A program made the position numbers and the translations under genes. Shown here one piece after another: positions 25,205-32,534 of a stretch of DNA of 64,000 nt; position 1 is the stretch's first letter; every line of letters begins with the position of its first letter. This DNA comes from Phormidium ambiguum IAM M-71 (GTDB lineage Bacteria; Cyanobacteriota; Cyanobacteriia; Cyanobacteriales; Aerosakkonemataceae): positions 62,001 through 126,000 of the forward strand of contig NZ_MRCE01000010.1 of NCBI RefSeq assembly GCF_001904725.1, given 5' to 3'. A model generated the notes under the pieces. The model searched no databases and was not told where the DNA came from. It saw nothing but the letters and a program-made list of their open reading frames with translations.

Positions 25205-25579
25205 ATGTTGAAAAAAATGGCAGGTAAACTGACTACGCATATTTTGGACACCGCTAGAGGTTGTCCTGCATCTGGAATCAAGATTGAATTGTGGTTGGTG
25301 GAAGAGCAAGCAGGGGAAAAAACTTTACTGAAAACGGCGATCGCAAACTCTGATGGGCGTACTGATTCCCCTTTACTTGCCGATCGAGAATTTCAACCGG
25401 GAATCTATGAATTAGTATTTCATGTAGGCAGTTATTTTGCCCAACATATCGATAATCTTCCCCATCCTGCTTTTTTCGATCGCATCCCAATTCGATTTGG
25501 TATTGCTAATTCAGAAGCTCATTATCACGTTCCTTTACTCGTTTCACCTTGGTCTTACAGCACCTATCGAGGTAGTTAG
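25205..25579 (+). CDS. uraH: 5-hydroxyisourate hydrolase (transthyretin-like)
   Basis: 124 residues. It begins KLTTHILDTARGCPA and ends with the family signature YSTYRGS; the middle includes YELVFHVGSYF. It hydrolyses 5-hydroxyisourate to OHCU in purine catabolism. No signal peptide. A second in-frame ATG at 25217 is a possible start. Placed 12 bases after hpxO, so co-transcribed. The third enzyme of the pathway, OHCU decarboxylase, is not in the window. Confidence 0.9.
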   Translation: MLKKMAGKLTTHILDTARGCPASGIKIELWLVEEQAGEKTLLKTAIANSDGRTDSPLLADREFQPGIYELVFHVGSYFAQHIDNLPHPAFFDRIPIRFGIANSEAHYHVPLLVSPWSYSTYRGS

Positions 25580-25590
25580 TTTCGCCTGAG

Positions 25591-25636
25591 TTCGATTCAT
25601 TGCGTTTATTTCGATTCGTTGCGTTGGCTTCGATTA
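25591..25636. repeat. Short tandem repeat, period 19
   Basis: TTCGATTC[A/G]TTGCGTT plus 3 variable bases occurs twice (25591-25609, 25610-25628), then TTCGATTATCG. It lies between the hydrolase and the antitoxin genes. Confidence 0.6.
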
Positions 25637-25699
25637 TCGTTTATAGTGGGGGTGACATGGAGCAAGTGAGAGTGAGTAATTTCAAATAGAGAGAACTGT

Positions 25700-26176
25700 A
25701 TGGCAATTTCTGCGGCTCATAACAAACCTACAATTCCCACAGAAGAAGATGCCAAACTCTCCCAAGAGAGTAGTCGTGTTTTAGCTTCTCTAATTCGGTT
25801 AACCCAATCCAAGTCTACTCAGCAAATCAAAGTAGTTGAAGAAGATGGAACTGAGCGGGTAGTTGAGATTCCCGCAACAGCCTTTCACTTACTAGTGGAC
25901 ATTCTTTCACAGATGGCTCAAGGCAATGCAGTGACACTGATTCCTATTCACGCCGAACTAACAACTCAAGAAGCCGCAGATATTTTAAATGTTTCACGTC
26001 CGTTTCTGATTAAGCTGATTGAATCGGGTGAGTTACCTTATCGGAAAGTTGGACGACATCGCCGCATTTGCTTTAAAGATGTCATGAAATACAAGCAACA
26101 AATTGACAATCAACGGATGCAAGTTTTAGATGAACTTGTCGCTCAAGCCCAAGAGTTAAACATGGGTTATGACTGA
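25700..26176 (+). CDS. Excisionase-type HTH antitoxin of a PIN toxin module
   Basis: 158 residues. The middle carries an excisionase/MerR-like winged helix (LTTQEAADILNVSRPFLIKL...GELPYRKVGRHRRICFKDV) that binds DNA. The N-terminal half is probably the toxin-contact or dimer part. Its stop shares one base with the start of the PIN gene (TGATG), as in toxin-antitoxin pairs. Inference: it represses its own operon and neutralises the toxin. SD-like GAGAGAA lies before the ATG at 25700. Confidence 0.8.
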   Translation: MAISAAHNKPTIPTEEDAKLSQESSRVLASLIRLTQSKSTQQIKVVEEDGTERVVEIPATAFHLLVDILSQMAQGNAVTLIPIHAELTTQEAADILNVSRPFLIKLIESGELPYRKVGRHRRICFKDVMKYKQQIDNQRMQVLDELVAQAQELNMGYD

Positions 26177-26751
26177 TGTATCCTTCAAGTTTTACGGCAC
26201 TTTATGATGCTTGTGTTTTATATCCTGCACCTTTACGAGATTTTCTTGTTCAGTTGGCATTGACTGATTTATTTAGAGCAAAATGGACAAATCAGATACA
26301 TGAAGAATGGATCGGGAATGTGCTGAAAAATCGGCAAGATTTGACGATCGAACAATTAACTCGAACTAAAGAATTGATGAATAGTTATGTGCGTGACTGT
26401 TTGGTTACAGACTACGAATACCTAATAGAATCAATTCAATTGCCCGATCCAAATGACCGTCATGTTTTAGCAGCAGCAATTAAAGCGGGTGCAGATGTAA
26501 TTGTCACATTCAATCTTTCAGATTTTCCCCAAAACATTTTGCAAAAGTACGATATAGAACCGCAACATCCTGATGAGTTTATCTCTGATTTGATCGATCT
26601 AAAACCAGGGAAAATAGTTGCAGTAGCAGAAATTTGCCGACAGCGATTAAAAAATCCTCCCAAATCTATTGATGATTATTTAGAAACTTTATTGCAGCAA
26701 GGATTGAGTATTTCTGTGTCCATGCTTCGGGAATTTTACAATGAGTTTTAA
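26176..26751 (+). CDS. PIN-domain ribonuclease toxin
   Basis: 191 residues, longer than VapC (about 130). The PIN start YDACVLYPAPLRDFLV gives the first catalytic Asp (D11); other acidic residues are in LPDPNDRHVLAAAIKAGAD and VTFNLSDFP. PIN toxins cut RNA with Mg2+. It overlaps the antitoxin by one base. The C-terminal extension (about residues 135-191) is unassigned. Confidence 0.8.
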   Translation: MYPSSFTALYDACVLYPAPLRDFLVQLALTDLFRAKWTNQIHEEWIGNVLKNRQDLTIEQLTRTKELMNSYVRDCLVTDYEYLIESIQLPDPNDRHVLAAAIKAGADVIVTFNLSDFPQNILQKYDIEPQHPDEFISDLIDLKPGKIVAVAEICRQRLKNPPKSIDDYLETLLQQGLSISVSMLREFYNEF

Positions 26752-26762
26752 TAATTTACTAG

Positions 26763-26840
26763 CAGCTAAATCAATTTAGCTGTCTGAGGGATGCAATGGA
26801 AACTGTGCTTCGCACAACGGCCTAACCGCCAAAGCGGTTA
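26763..26840. repeat. Cluster of three small hairpins between the toxin and mrpC
   Basis: CAGCTAAAT-CA-ATTTAGCTG (26763-26782), TGTGC-TTC-GCACA (26804-26816) and TAACCGC-CAAA-GCGGTTA (26823-26840). The first is 11 bases after the toxin stop and could terminate transcription; the block looks like an intergenic repeat. Confidence 0.55.
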
Positions 26841-26970
26841 ATATAACTTCTAATTTCATAGATTTAACTCTAGGTTAATAATTATATTAATTGATGATTT
26901 AGTTACCATATTACAGTATTTTTACCCTTAAGATATTTATAATCAAGTTCTAACTCAATAGGTAATACCC

Positions 26971-27306
26971 GTGTTGGAAGGATTTATATTAGCTACCATA
27001 TTTTGTGGCTTTTTTGGCATTATCCTGAAAAAAAATTTGGTCATGAAAATTATTTCGATGGATATTATGAATACGGGCGTTATTTCCTATTTTGTATTGA
27101 TAGCATCACGTAATGGCTTATTTACACCCATTCTTTCCGATAGCAGCAATGGTAATTACGCCGATCCAGTTCCGCAAGCAGTTGTCTTAACGGCGATCGT
27201 GATTGGTCTTTCAATTCAAGCATTAATGCTAGTGGGAGTTATGAAACTAGCTAAAAATAATCCGACCTTGGAAACTATCGAAATTGAGAAGAACAATACA
27301 CCATGA
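26971..27306 (+). CDS. mrpC: Mrp cation/proton antiporter subunit C
   Basis: 111 residues with a GTG start. NuoK-like: three membrane helices (FILATIFCGFFGIIL; MDIMNTGVISYFVLIASR; PQAVVLTAIVIGLSIQALML). First of a seven-gene Mrp operon for Na+(K+)/H+ exchange in the cytoplasmic membrane. Stop overlaps mrpD (ATGA). Confidence 0.85.
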   Translation: MLEGFILATIFCGFFGIILKKNLVMKIISMDIMNTGVISYFVLIASRNGLFTPILSDSSNGNYADPVPQAVVLTAIVIGLSIQALMLVGVMKLAKNNPTLETIEIEKNNTP

Positions 27307-28745
27307 GTACGATTACGATTTTCTGGATTGCATTACCATTTTTGGCAGGGTTCATTATCTATTTATTTCCCAAAATCGATCGCTATCTGGCTCTAAGTGT
27401 ACCCTTGGTTTCCCTTGGCTATGCCTTACAACTATTTACCGAAAAATCACCAATTACGCTACAATTACTTGATAATTTCGGTGTGATATTAGTTGCCGAC
27501 CAATTAAGTGGTTATTTTATATTAACCAATGCGTTAGTAACTGCTGCGGTCATTTTTTATTGTTGGAATACCAATAAGTCAGCTTTTTTTTATACCCAAG
27601 CCACCATTTTACATGGCAGTCTCAATTCAGCCTTTATTTGTGCAGACTTTATGAGTTTGTATGTAGCATTAGAGGTAATTGGAATTGCGGCTTTTCTGTT
27701 AATAGCTTATCCTCGGACCGATCGATCGATCTGGGTTGGCTTGCGCTATCTCTTTGTCAGCAATGTCGCATTACTCTTTTATTTGATCGGCACAGTACTA
27801 GTATATAAAGCCCATAATTCCTTTAGTTTTGCAGGTTTGCGCGACGCACCTCCAGAAGCCCTCGCTTTGATTTTTTTAGGACTTTTAACCAAAGGAGGAA
27901 TTTTCGTCTCAGGATTATGGTTGCCATTGACTCACTCGGAATCCGAAACCCCAGTCTCAGCAATGATGTCGGGAATCGTCGTCAAAGCTGGTGTCTATCC
28001 CTTAGTGCGTTGTGCGTTAATGGTGCCCGAAGTTGACCCATTAGTAAGAGTTTTCGGAGTCGGAACAGCACTTTTAGGCGTATTCTATGCCGTATTTGAA
28101 AAAGACACAAAGCGGATGCTGGCGTTTCACACAGTTTCTCAGTTAGGTTTTGTCCTAGCTGCGCCAGTTGTCGGGGGATTTTACGCACTGACGCACGGAT
28201 TGGTAAAATCGACACTGTTTTTAATCGCAGGTTCCTTACCCAGTCGCAACTTTAAAGAACTGCAACATCAACCAATTAGTACCCCGATTTGGATTGCCTT
28301 AGTTATCGCTAGTTTCTCAATCTCTGGCTTTCCCTTATTATCTGGTTTTGGGGCGAAAGTTTTGACATCAAAGAATTTTTTGCCTTGGCAAACGATCGTC
28401 ATGAATATTGCCGCCTTGGGAACAGCAATATCATTTGCCAAATTCATTTTTCTACCGCGAGGAAACAGCGAAAGTCATGTTCAGCGAGGTTTTTGGGCAG
28501 CAGTAATCATGTTAATTGGTGGGTTGTTTCTCGCCAACATTGTGTATTACGAAGCTTACACCATTGAAAATATCATCAAACCTTTAGTGACGATCGCTAT
28601 TGGATGGTTGGTATACCTGCTGATTATTAAACACATAACACTCAAGTTGCCTCGTACCTTGGAAAGATTTGAACATTTGATTGGTGTGATGAGTTTGATC
28701 TTAGTCTTTTTGTTTTGGAAGGGGTTTGCATGGTTGGGTATCTAA
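27303..28745 (+). CDS. mrpD: Mrp antiporter subunit D (NuoM/N-like)
   Basis: 480 residues, about 14 helices. The NADH-quinone antiporter core is visible: LEVIGIAAFLLIAY with the ion-channel Glu, GIFVSGLWLPLTHSESETPVSAMMSGIVVKAGVYPL with the channel Lys, and KDTKRMLAFHTVSQLGFVL. It moves protons and cations. The start overlaps the mrpC stop by 4 bases. Confidence 0.9.
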   Translation: MSTITIFWIALPFLAGFIIYLFPKIDRYLALSVPLVSLGYALQLFTEKSPITLQLLDNFGVILVADQLSGYFILTNALVTAAVIFYCWNTNKSAFFYTQATILHGSLNSAFICADFMSLYVALEVIGIAAFLLIAYPRTDRSIWVGLRYLFVSNVALLFYLIGTVLVYKAHNSFSFAGLRDAPPEALALIFLGLLTKGGIFVSGLWLPLTHSESETPVSAMMSGIVVKAGVYPLVRCALMVPEVDPLVRVFGVGTALLGVFYAVFEKDTKRMLAFHTVSQLGFVLAAPVVGGFYALTHGLVKSTLFLIAGSLPSRNFKELQHQPISTPIWIALVIASFSISGFPLLSGFGAKVLTSKNFLPWQTIVMNIAALGTAISFAKFIFLPRGNSESHVQRGFWAAVIMLIGGLFLANIVYYEAYTIENIIKPLVTIAIGWLVYLLIIKHITLKLPRTLERFEHLIGVMSLILVFLFWKGFAWLGI

Positions 28746-29119
28746 ATCTGATATTGCGATTAACCATTTGGTTTTTACTCACTGCCAATTTCAGTTGGGA
28801 AAATATCTTAATTGGTGTGATAGTAGCATTTTTATTACCCGGTCTAAATAAGACTCCGGTAGTATTAAAAGATTGGTTGAATGTGTTTCGGAAAATCATT
28901 TTGGCGATTCCCCAAGCATACATTGAAGCTTTTCAAATTATGCTACGTCCCCATACTCAAGAAGAAGTGTCTATGGAACGAGTCAAACCAAATCGGACAC
29001 CAGGTTTGATTTTTTTGGATATCTTTTTAATTACTTTTACGCCCAAATCTATTGTGCTGAAATATCACAAAGATGGCTGGTACGAAGTTCATTGGATACG
29101 GAGGAAAAATCACAAATGA
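28730..29119 (+). CDS. mrpE: Mrp antiporter subunit E
   Basis: 129 residues from ATG 28730, preceded by the ribosome site GGAAGGGG; a TTG start 15 bases upstream is less likely. Helices at the start (LILRLTIWFLLTANFSWENILIGVIVAF) and the MrpE tail FLITFTPKSIVLKYHKDGWYEVHW. Overlaps mrpD by 16 bases. Confidence 0.85.
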   Translation: MVGYLNLILRLTIWFLLTANFSWENILIGVIVAFLLPGLNKTPVVLKDWLNVFRKIILAIPQAYIEAFQIMLRPHTQEEVSMERVKPNRTPGLIFLDIFLITFTPKSIVLKYHKDGWYEVHWIRRKNHK

Positions 29120-29376
29120 ATATACTCCTAATGGCAATGATTGTAGCTTTGCTTATTCCGATTTATGCCGCATTGAAAGATGATGATATTTGGGAGAAAA
29201 TGTTGGCTTTTTCTAGCATTGCCAGCAAAACATCAATTATGATTTTGGTAATTTCTTTGTTACGTGATGATTGGATGATTGGTGTGGCTGGGGTAATTAT
29301 TTTGAGTGTGGGAAATGCCGGATTAATGCTGTTGGCTCATGTGATCAAAAGAATGAATGAAGTGTCACATTATTGA
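29116..29376 (+). CDS. mrpF: Mrp antiporter subunit F
   Basis: 86 residues from ATG 29116, overlapping the mrpE stop (ATGA). Three helices (MNILLMAMIVALLIPIYAAL; SKTSIMILVISLL; GVAGVIILSVGNAGLMLLAH). Small hydrophobic MrpF protein. Confidence 0.8.
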   Translation: MNILLMAMIVALLIPIYAALKDDDIWEKMLAFSSIASKTSIMILVISLLRDDWMIGVAGVIILSVGNAGLMLLAHVIKRMNEVSHY

Positions 29377-29379
29377 TTT

Positions 29380-29658
29380 ATGATTAACCTATTAAGTTAT
29401 TTTTGCATTGGTTTAGGATTGGTCTTTTGGTTTTGGGGAACTGCTCATTTATTGGGCAAGCGATCGGTATTATTTAAGTTACATGGTCTTTCGGTTGCTG
29501 ATACTTTGGGTTCGATGAGTATCATTGTTGGGCTACTTTTGAAAAGACCTGGCGATTGGCCTCTGCTTCTTTTGGGACTAATTTCTTTAGCTATTTGGAA
29601 TACGGTACTTGGATATGTAATGGCTTATTGTTCCATTGATGAGGGTAGTCATGAATGA
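29380..29658 (+). CDS. mrpG: Mrp antiporter subunit G
   Basis: 92 residues, MnhG-type: three helices, with KLHGLSVADTLGSMSIIVGLLL in the middle. 3 bases after mrpF and overlapping the next gene by 8 bases. Confidence 0.8.
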   Translation: MINLLSYFCIGLGLVFWFWGTAHLLGKRSVLFKLHGLSVADTLGSMSIIVGLLLKRPGDWPLLLLGLISLAIWNTVLGYVMAYCSIDEGSHE

Positions 29659-30229
29659 TTTCTATATTTATGCGATCGTTGCTTTGTTGCCTTTGTCTGC
29701 GTGCATGGTAGTATTCGAGACTAACCCCTATCATGCTTTAGTAATTCGAGGGGTTTTGGGTGCAGTAGCAGCATTGGTATATGTAGTTTTTGGTGCGCCA
29801 GATGTCGCTTTGACGGAAGCTTTGGTGGGGACAATGCTGGCGATTACTTTATACGCTGTGGCAGTGCGTTCTTCTTTGGTAATGCGTTTGGGTGTGCTTC
29901 AAGATTTGGCGATCGAAGAAAAGGAAAACGTAGATTTTCAGCAACTAATGGATAAGTTGCAAAGGGTTTTTAATAAACGTTATCTGCGTGTGGAAATCGT
30001 TCCTTACCAAAATGAAAACGATCTCCAACAGGCACTCATGAAACAAGAAATTCATACAACTTGTGTGCGATTAGAATCATCTAATTTGGAAGATCGAGAA
30101 GCAGAAGAACCACCATATCAAACGACGACTCGGATTAAACGCCTTTATGAAATTATGGAAGCTGAACTTTCGTCAACAGCAACAAGTTTGACCTGTGTAA
30201 ACATACCAGATTCAGGGGAGAAGCATTGA
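29651..30229 (+). CDS. Short MrpA-like / DUF4040 subunit
   Basis: 192 residues from ATG 29651. Three helices at the start (VALLPLSACMVVF; VIRGVLGAVAALVYVVFGAPDVALTEALVG) match the DUF4040 part found at the end of full-length MrpA and in MbhB-like proteins. The second half is a soluble domain (about residues 95-190) of unknown role. The large NuoL-like domain of MrpA is missing in this operon, a known cyanobacterial layout. Overlaps mrpB by one base. Confidence 0.75.
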   Translation: MNDFYIYAIVALLPLSACMVVFETNPYHALVIRGVLGAVAALVYVVFGAPDVALTEALVGTMLAITLYAVAVRSSLVMRLGVLQDLAIEEKENVDFQQLMDKLQRVFNKRYLRVEIVPYQNENDLQQALMKQEIHTTCVRLESSNLEDREAEEPPYQTTTRIKRLYEIMEAELSSTATSLTCVNIPDSGEKH

Positions 30230-30888
30230 TGAAATGGGTTTATATTGCTGCGGGAATAGCATTATTTATTAAAATTTTACTTGTACCTAATCCAGCTTTG
30301 AATTCTTCGGTTTCGATCGTGGAATCGATCGTTCAAGATAGCGGTATTCCTAATGCAGTTACGGGAATTATTTTCCGCAATCGTCTTTATGACACCATCT
30401 TTGAAGTTGTCGTTTTTACGATCGCAATTATGGGTGCTTATTATCTGTTAGCAAATGAAAAGCCCCAAAATAAAATTTATCGGTTTACAGATGAACCTTC
30501 GATTGTTTTGGCACGTTTGGGTGCAACTATTTCTGCTTTAGTCGGAATTGAATTGGCGATTCGGGGACACTTAAGTCCGGGTGGTGGTTTTGCGGCTGGC
30601 GTTGCTGGCGGAACTGCGATCGGACTTGTAGCAATTACCTCTTCAACCGAGTGGATGCAAGGAGTTTACCAACGTTGGCACGCCGCAACTTGGGAAAAAG
30701 TTTCCGTTTTACTGTTTATTTTAGTCTCTGTTCTCACCTTGCTGGGCATAGAATTACCACACGGAGAATTAGGTGCATTAATCAGCGGTGGTATGATTCC
30801 TTTGCTCAATATTTTAGTCGCAATTAAAGTTGCTTTGGGTTCTTGGGCAGCGATTTTGATTTTTATTCGTTATCGCGGATTGTTGTAA
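30229..30888 (+). CDS. mrpB: Mrp antiporter subunit B
   Basis: 219 residues from ATG 30229 (a TTG start lies one codon upstream). First part: IFRNRLYDTIFEVVVFTIAIMGAYY. Second part, the classic MrpB: GIELAIRGHLSPGGGFAAGVAGGTAIGL. Last gene of the Mrp operon; a small hairpin follows. Confidence 0.85.
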   Translation: MKWVYIAAGIALFIKILLVPNPALNSSVSIVESIVQDSGIPNAVTGIIFRNRLYDTIFEVVVFTIAIMGAYYLLANEKPQNKIYRFTDEPSIVLARLGATISALVGIELAIRGHLSPGGGFAAGVAGGTAIGLVAITSSTEWMQGVYQRWHAATWEKVSVLLFILVSVLTLLGIELPHGELGALISGGMIPLLNILVAIKVALGSWAAILIFIRYRGLL

Positions 30889-30890
30889 CT

Positions 30891-30909
30891 GAATAATGTT
30901 TTTTATTCA
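30891..30909. terminator. Small hairpin between convergent genes
   Basis: TGAATAA (30891-30897) pairs with TTATTCA (30903-30909), followed by a run of A on this strand. It sits between mrpB and the small gene at 30903, and overlaps the latter's stop. A weak, possibly bidirectional terminator. Confidence 0.4.
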
Positions 30910-31049
30910 AAAAAATAACGGCTGATGATCGAAAGTACTGGTTTGTACCAGATTTCAAACCAAATTCCTCCGAGAAATTCTGTGACAGGTTCCCAGGAAT
31001 TATTAACAGTTGGGTTTTGATTGTTAATTTGATTTTCTGGTTCAACCAT
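30903..31049 (-). CDS. Small conserved-looking protein after exbD
   Basis: 48 residues from ATG 31047-31049 to TAA 30903. A polar start (MVEPENQINNQNPTVNNS) leads to an aromatic end (WEPVTEFLGGIWFEIW) and a basic, amphipathic or membrane-adjacent tail. SD-like AGAGA lies before the ATG. It is downstream of exbB and exbD on the same strand (110 bases after exbD). Too short to recognise; it may be an accessory of the ExbB-ExbD complex. Confidence 0.5.
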   Translation of the reverse strand: MVEPENQINNQNPTVNNSWEPVTEFLGGIWFEIWYKPVLSIISRYFFE

Positions 31050-31159
31050 TCTCTGTACCTCAATTACATTATTGCTGTTTTTAGTTGGGTAATTAATTGA
31101 GGTACATTTTACCCATTAAGCGATCGCATTCTGAGAACGTGGTTAATCAATCTTAATGT

Positions 31160-31564
31160 TTACGATTGTTTTTGAGTGGCGATCGCTAATTTAGCACCTT
31201 TAACGCGACGCAATTTATCCATTACTTCTACTACCCGACCATGATCCACTGCTTTATCTGCATTTAAAATCACTAATGATTCGGTATTAGGTGGAATTTT
31301 GGCTTTTACTTCCGCTTCTAATTTTTCTAAAGCAATTGGTTGACGATTTAGCGCGATCGCCCCATCCGGTAAAATCGATACATTAATTTGTTCTGTCTTT
31401 TGTGCTTGTGCTGTAGAAGCTTGCGGTAAATTTACAGGCAAACCTTCCGATCGAGTTAACGACAAAGAGGAAACAATAAAATAAGCCAAAATGGAAAATA
31501 TTACGTCAATCATCGGCGTAATATTAATTCCCATATTATTTTCCGATTCATCAGGTAGACGCAT
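31160..31564 (-). CDS. exbD: ExbD / TolR-type proton channel subunit
   Basis: 134 residues from ATG 31562-31564 (MRLPDESENN). A single helix with the proton-path Asp (INITPMIDVIFSILAYFIVS) and a periplasmic domain ending VVEVMDKLRRVKGAKLAIAT. It works with ExbB to energise TonB. Overlaps exbB by 14 bases; an earlier in-frame start would overlap it by 71. Confidence 0.9.
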   Translation of the reverse strand: MRLPDESENNMGINITPMIDVIFSILAYFIVSSLSLTRSEGLPVNLPQASTAQAQKTEQINVSILPDGAIALNRQPIALEKLEAEVKAKIPPNTESLVILNADKAVDHGRVVEVMDKLRRVKGAKLAIATQKQS

Positions 31565-32198
31565 AAGCTTGTTTTCCTTGTTCGTAATGACGACGATATA
31601 ACAATTCCAATTGACCGCCATATTCTTGAATCATTGCCAATTGTCGTAAGTAAAAACTGCGAAATGTATTGGCAAACATTAAGGTGGCAATTGCTACTAC
31701 TAATCCCATAACTGTGGAAATTAACGCTTCACTAATCCCACCAGTTACGCCCGTCGCTTGAGTTCCGGCTACATCACCAAGTCTTAAGGAAGAAAAAGCA
31801 GTCATTAAGCCTAATACAGTTCCTAATAAACCTAACAATGGAGATAAGGCAATAATGGTTTCAAAAGCATTATTAAATCGCTTTAATGTCGGAATTTCCG
31901 CTTGTGCAGCACTTTCTAAGGCTAAGCGAAATTCTTCTGGATTCGGCGAATCTAACTCTAAAGCTTCCAGGAAAATTCTCGCCATCGGTAAATCGGCGTT
32001 TTGCTTCAGTAAATTGATTGCTGTGCTCGGCTTTAACGGGTAAAGTTTCAAAAACTCTCGGATTACTCGACTTTGACGACTACGCACTCGGAACCAAAAA
32101 AAAGTGCGTTCCGCAATTAGTGCGATCGCAACTATGGAAAAACCTAATAATGGCCACGCGACAATACCGCCAGCCAAGAAAAACTCAACTGCTCTCAT
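31551..32198 (-). CDS. exbB: ExbB / TolQ-type proton channel subunit
   Basis: 215 residues. Three helices: FLAGGIVAWPLLGFSIVAIALIAE, then FETIIALSPLLGLLGTVLGL and ISEALISTVMGLVVAIATLM, the conserved MotA/TolQ/ExbB pair. It is divergent from tonB and, with exbD and tonB, completes the energy module for the two TonB-dependent receptors in the window. Confidence 0.9.
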   Translation of the reverse strand: MRAVEFFLAGGIVAWPLLGFSIVAIALIAERTFFWFRVRSRQSRVIREFLKLYPLKPSTAINLLKQNADLPMARIFLEALELDSPNPEEFRLALESAAQAEIPTLKRFNNAFETIIALSPLLGLLGTVLGLMTAFSSLRLGDVAGTQATGVTGGISEALISTVMGLVVAIATLMFANTFRSFYLRQLAMIQEYGGQLELLYRRHYEQGKQAYAST

Positions 32199-32534
32199 AC
32201 TTAGTCTTCAACTTTTGCTCAGAAGTATTGTACCGAATAATTCAAAAATATTCGCAATAAAAATCTTAACCAAAAACCACAGAATTGCAATAGCCAAAAT
32301 CTGTTTAAGAATTTTTCACAATTATTGGAGGAAGTAACTAAGCCAAAAAGCTTACGAGTCAACGTATGTATAACTTTTAACTCGGAGAGTAACAGGGATT
32401 GACATTTGAACACGATCGTTTTAAGTTATGCAATTAAGTGAAAATAATTTTCAACTATAGGTGACAGATCTCGACCGCACAAAGCGTCAGTTTGTCGCCG
32501 TGTTTAATGTGCGTTAGGGAAAAAAGTTTAGGGC
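32199..32534. other. Divergent exbB / tonB intergenic region
   Basis: 336 bases without a gene. Contains the Fur-box-like site at 32439-32453; no other structure was recognised. Confidence 0.5.
32439..32453. promoter_or_regulatory. Fur-box-like operator
   Basis: TGAAAATAATTTTCA is a perfect 7-1-7 inverted repeat. It differs from the Fur consensus TGATAATNATTATCA at two symmetrical positions. It is 82 bases before the tonB start. Iron-dependent repression of tonB (and perhaps exbB) is inferred. Confidence 0.7.
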
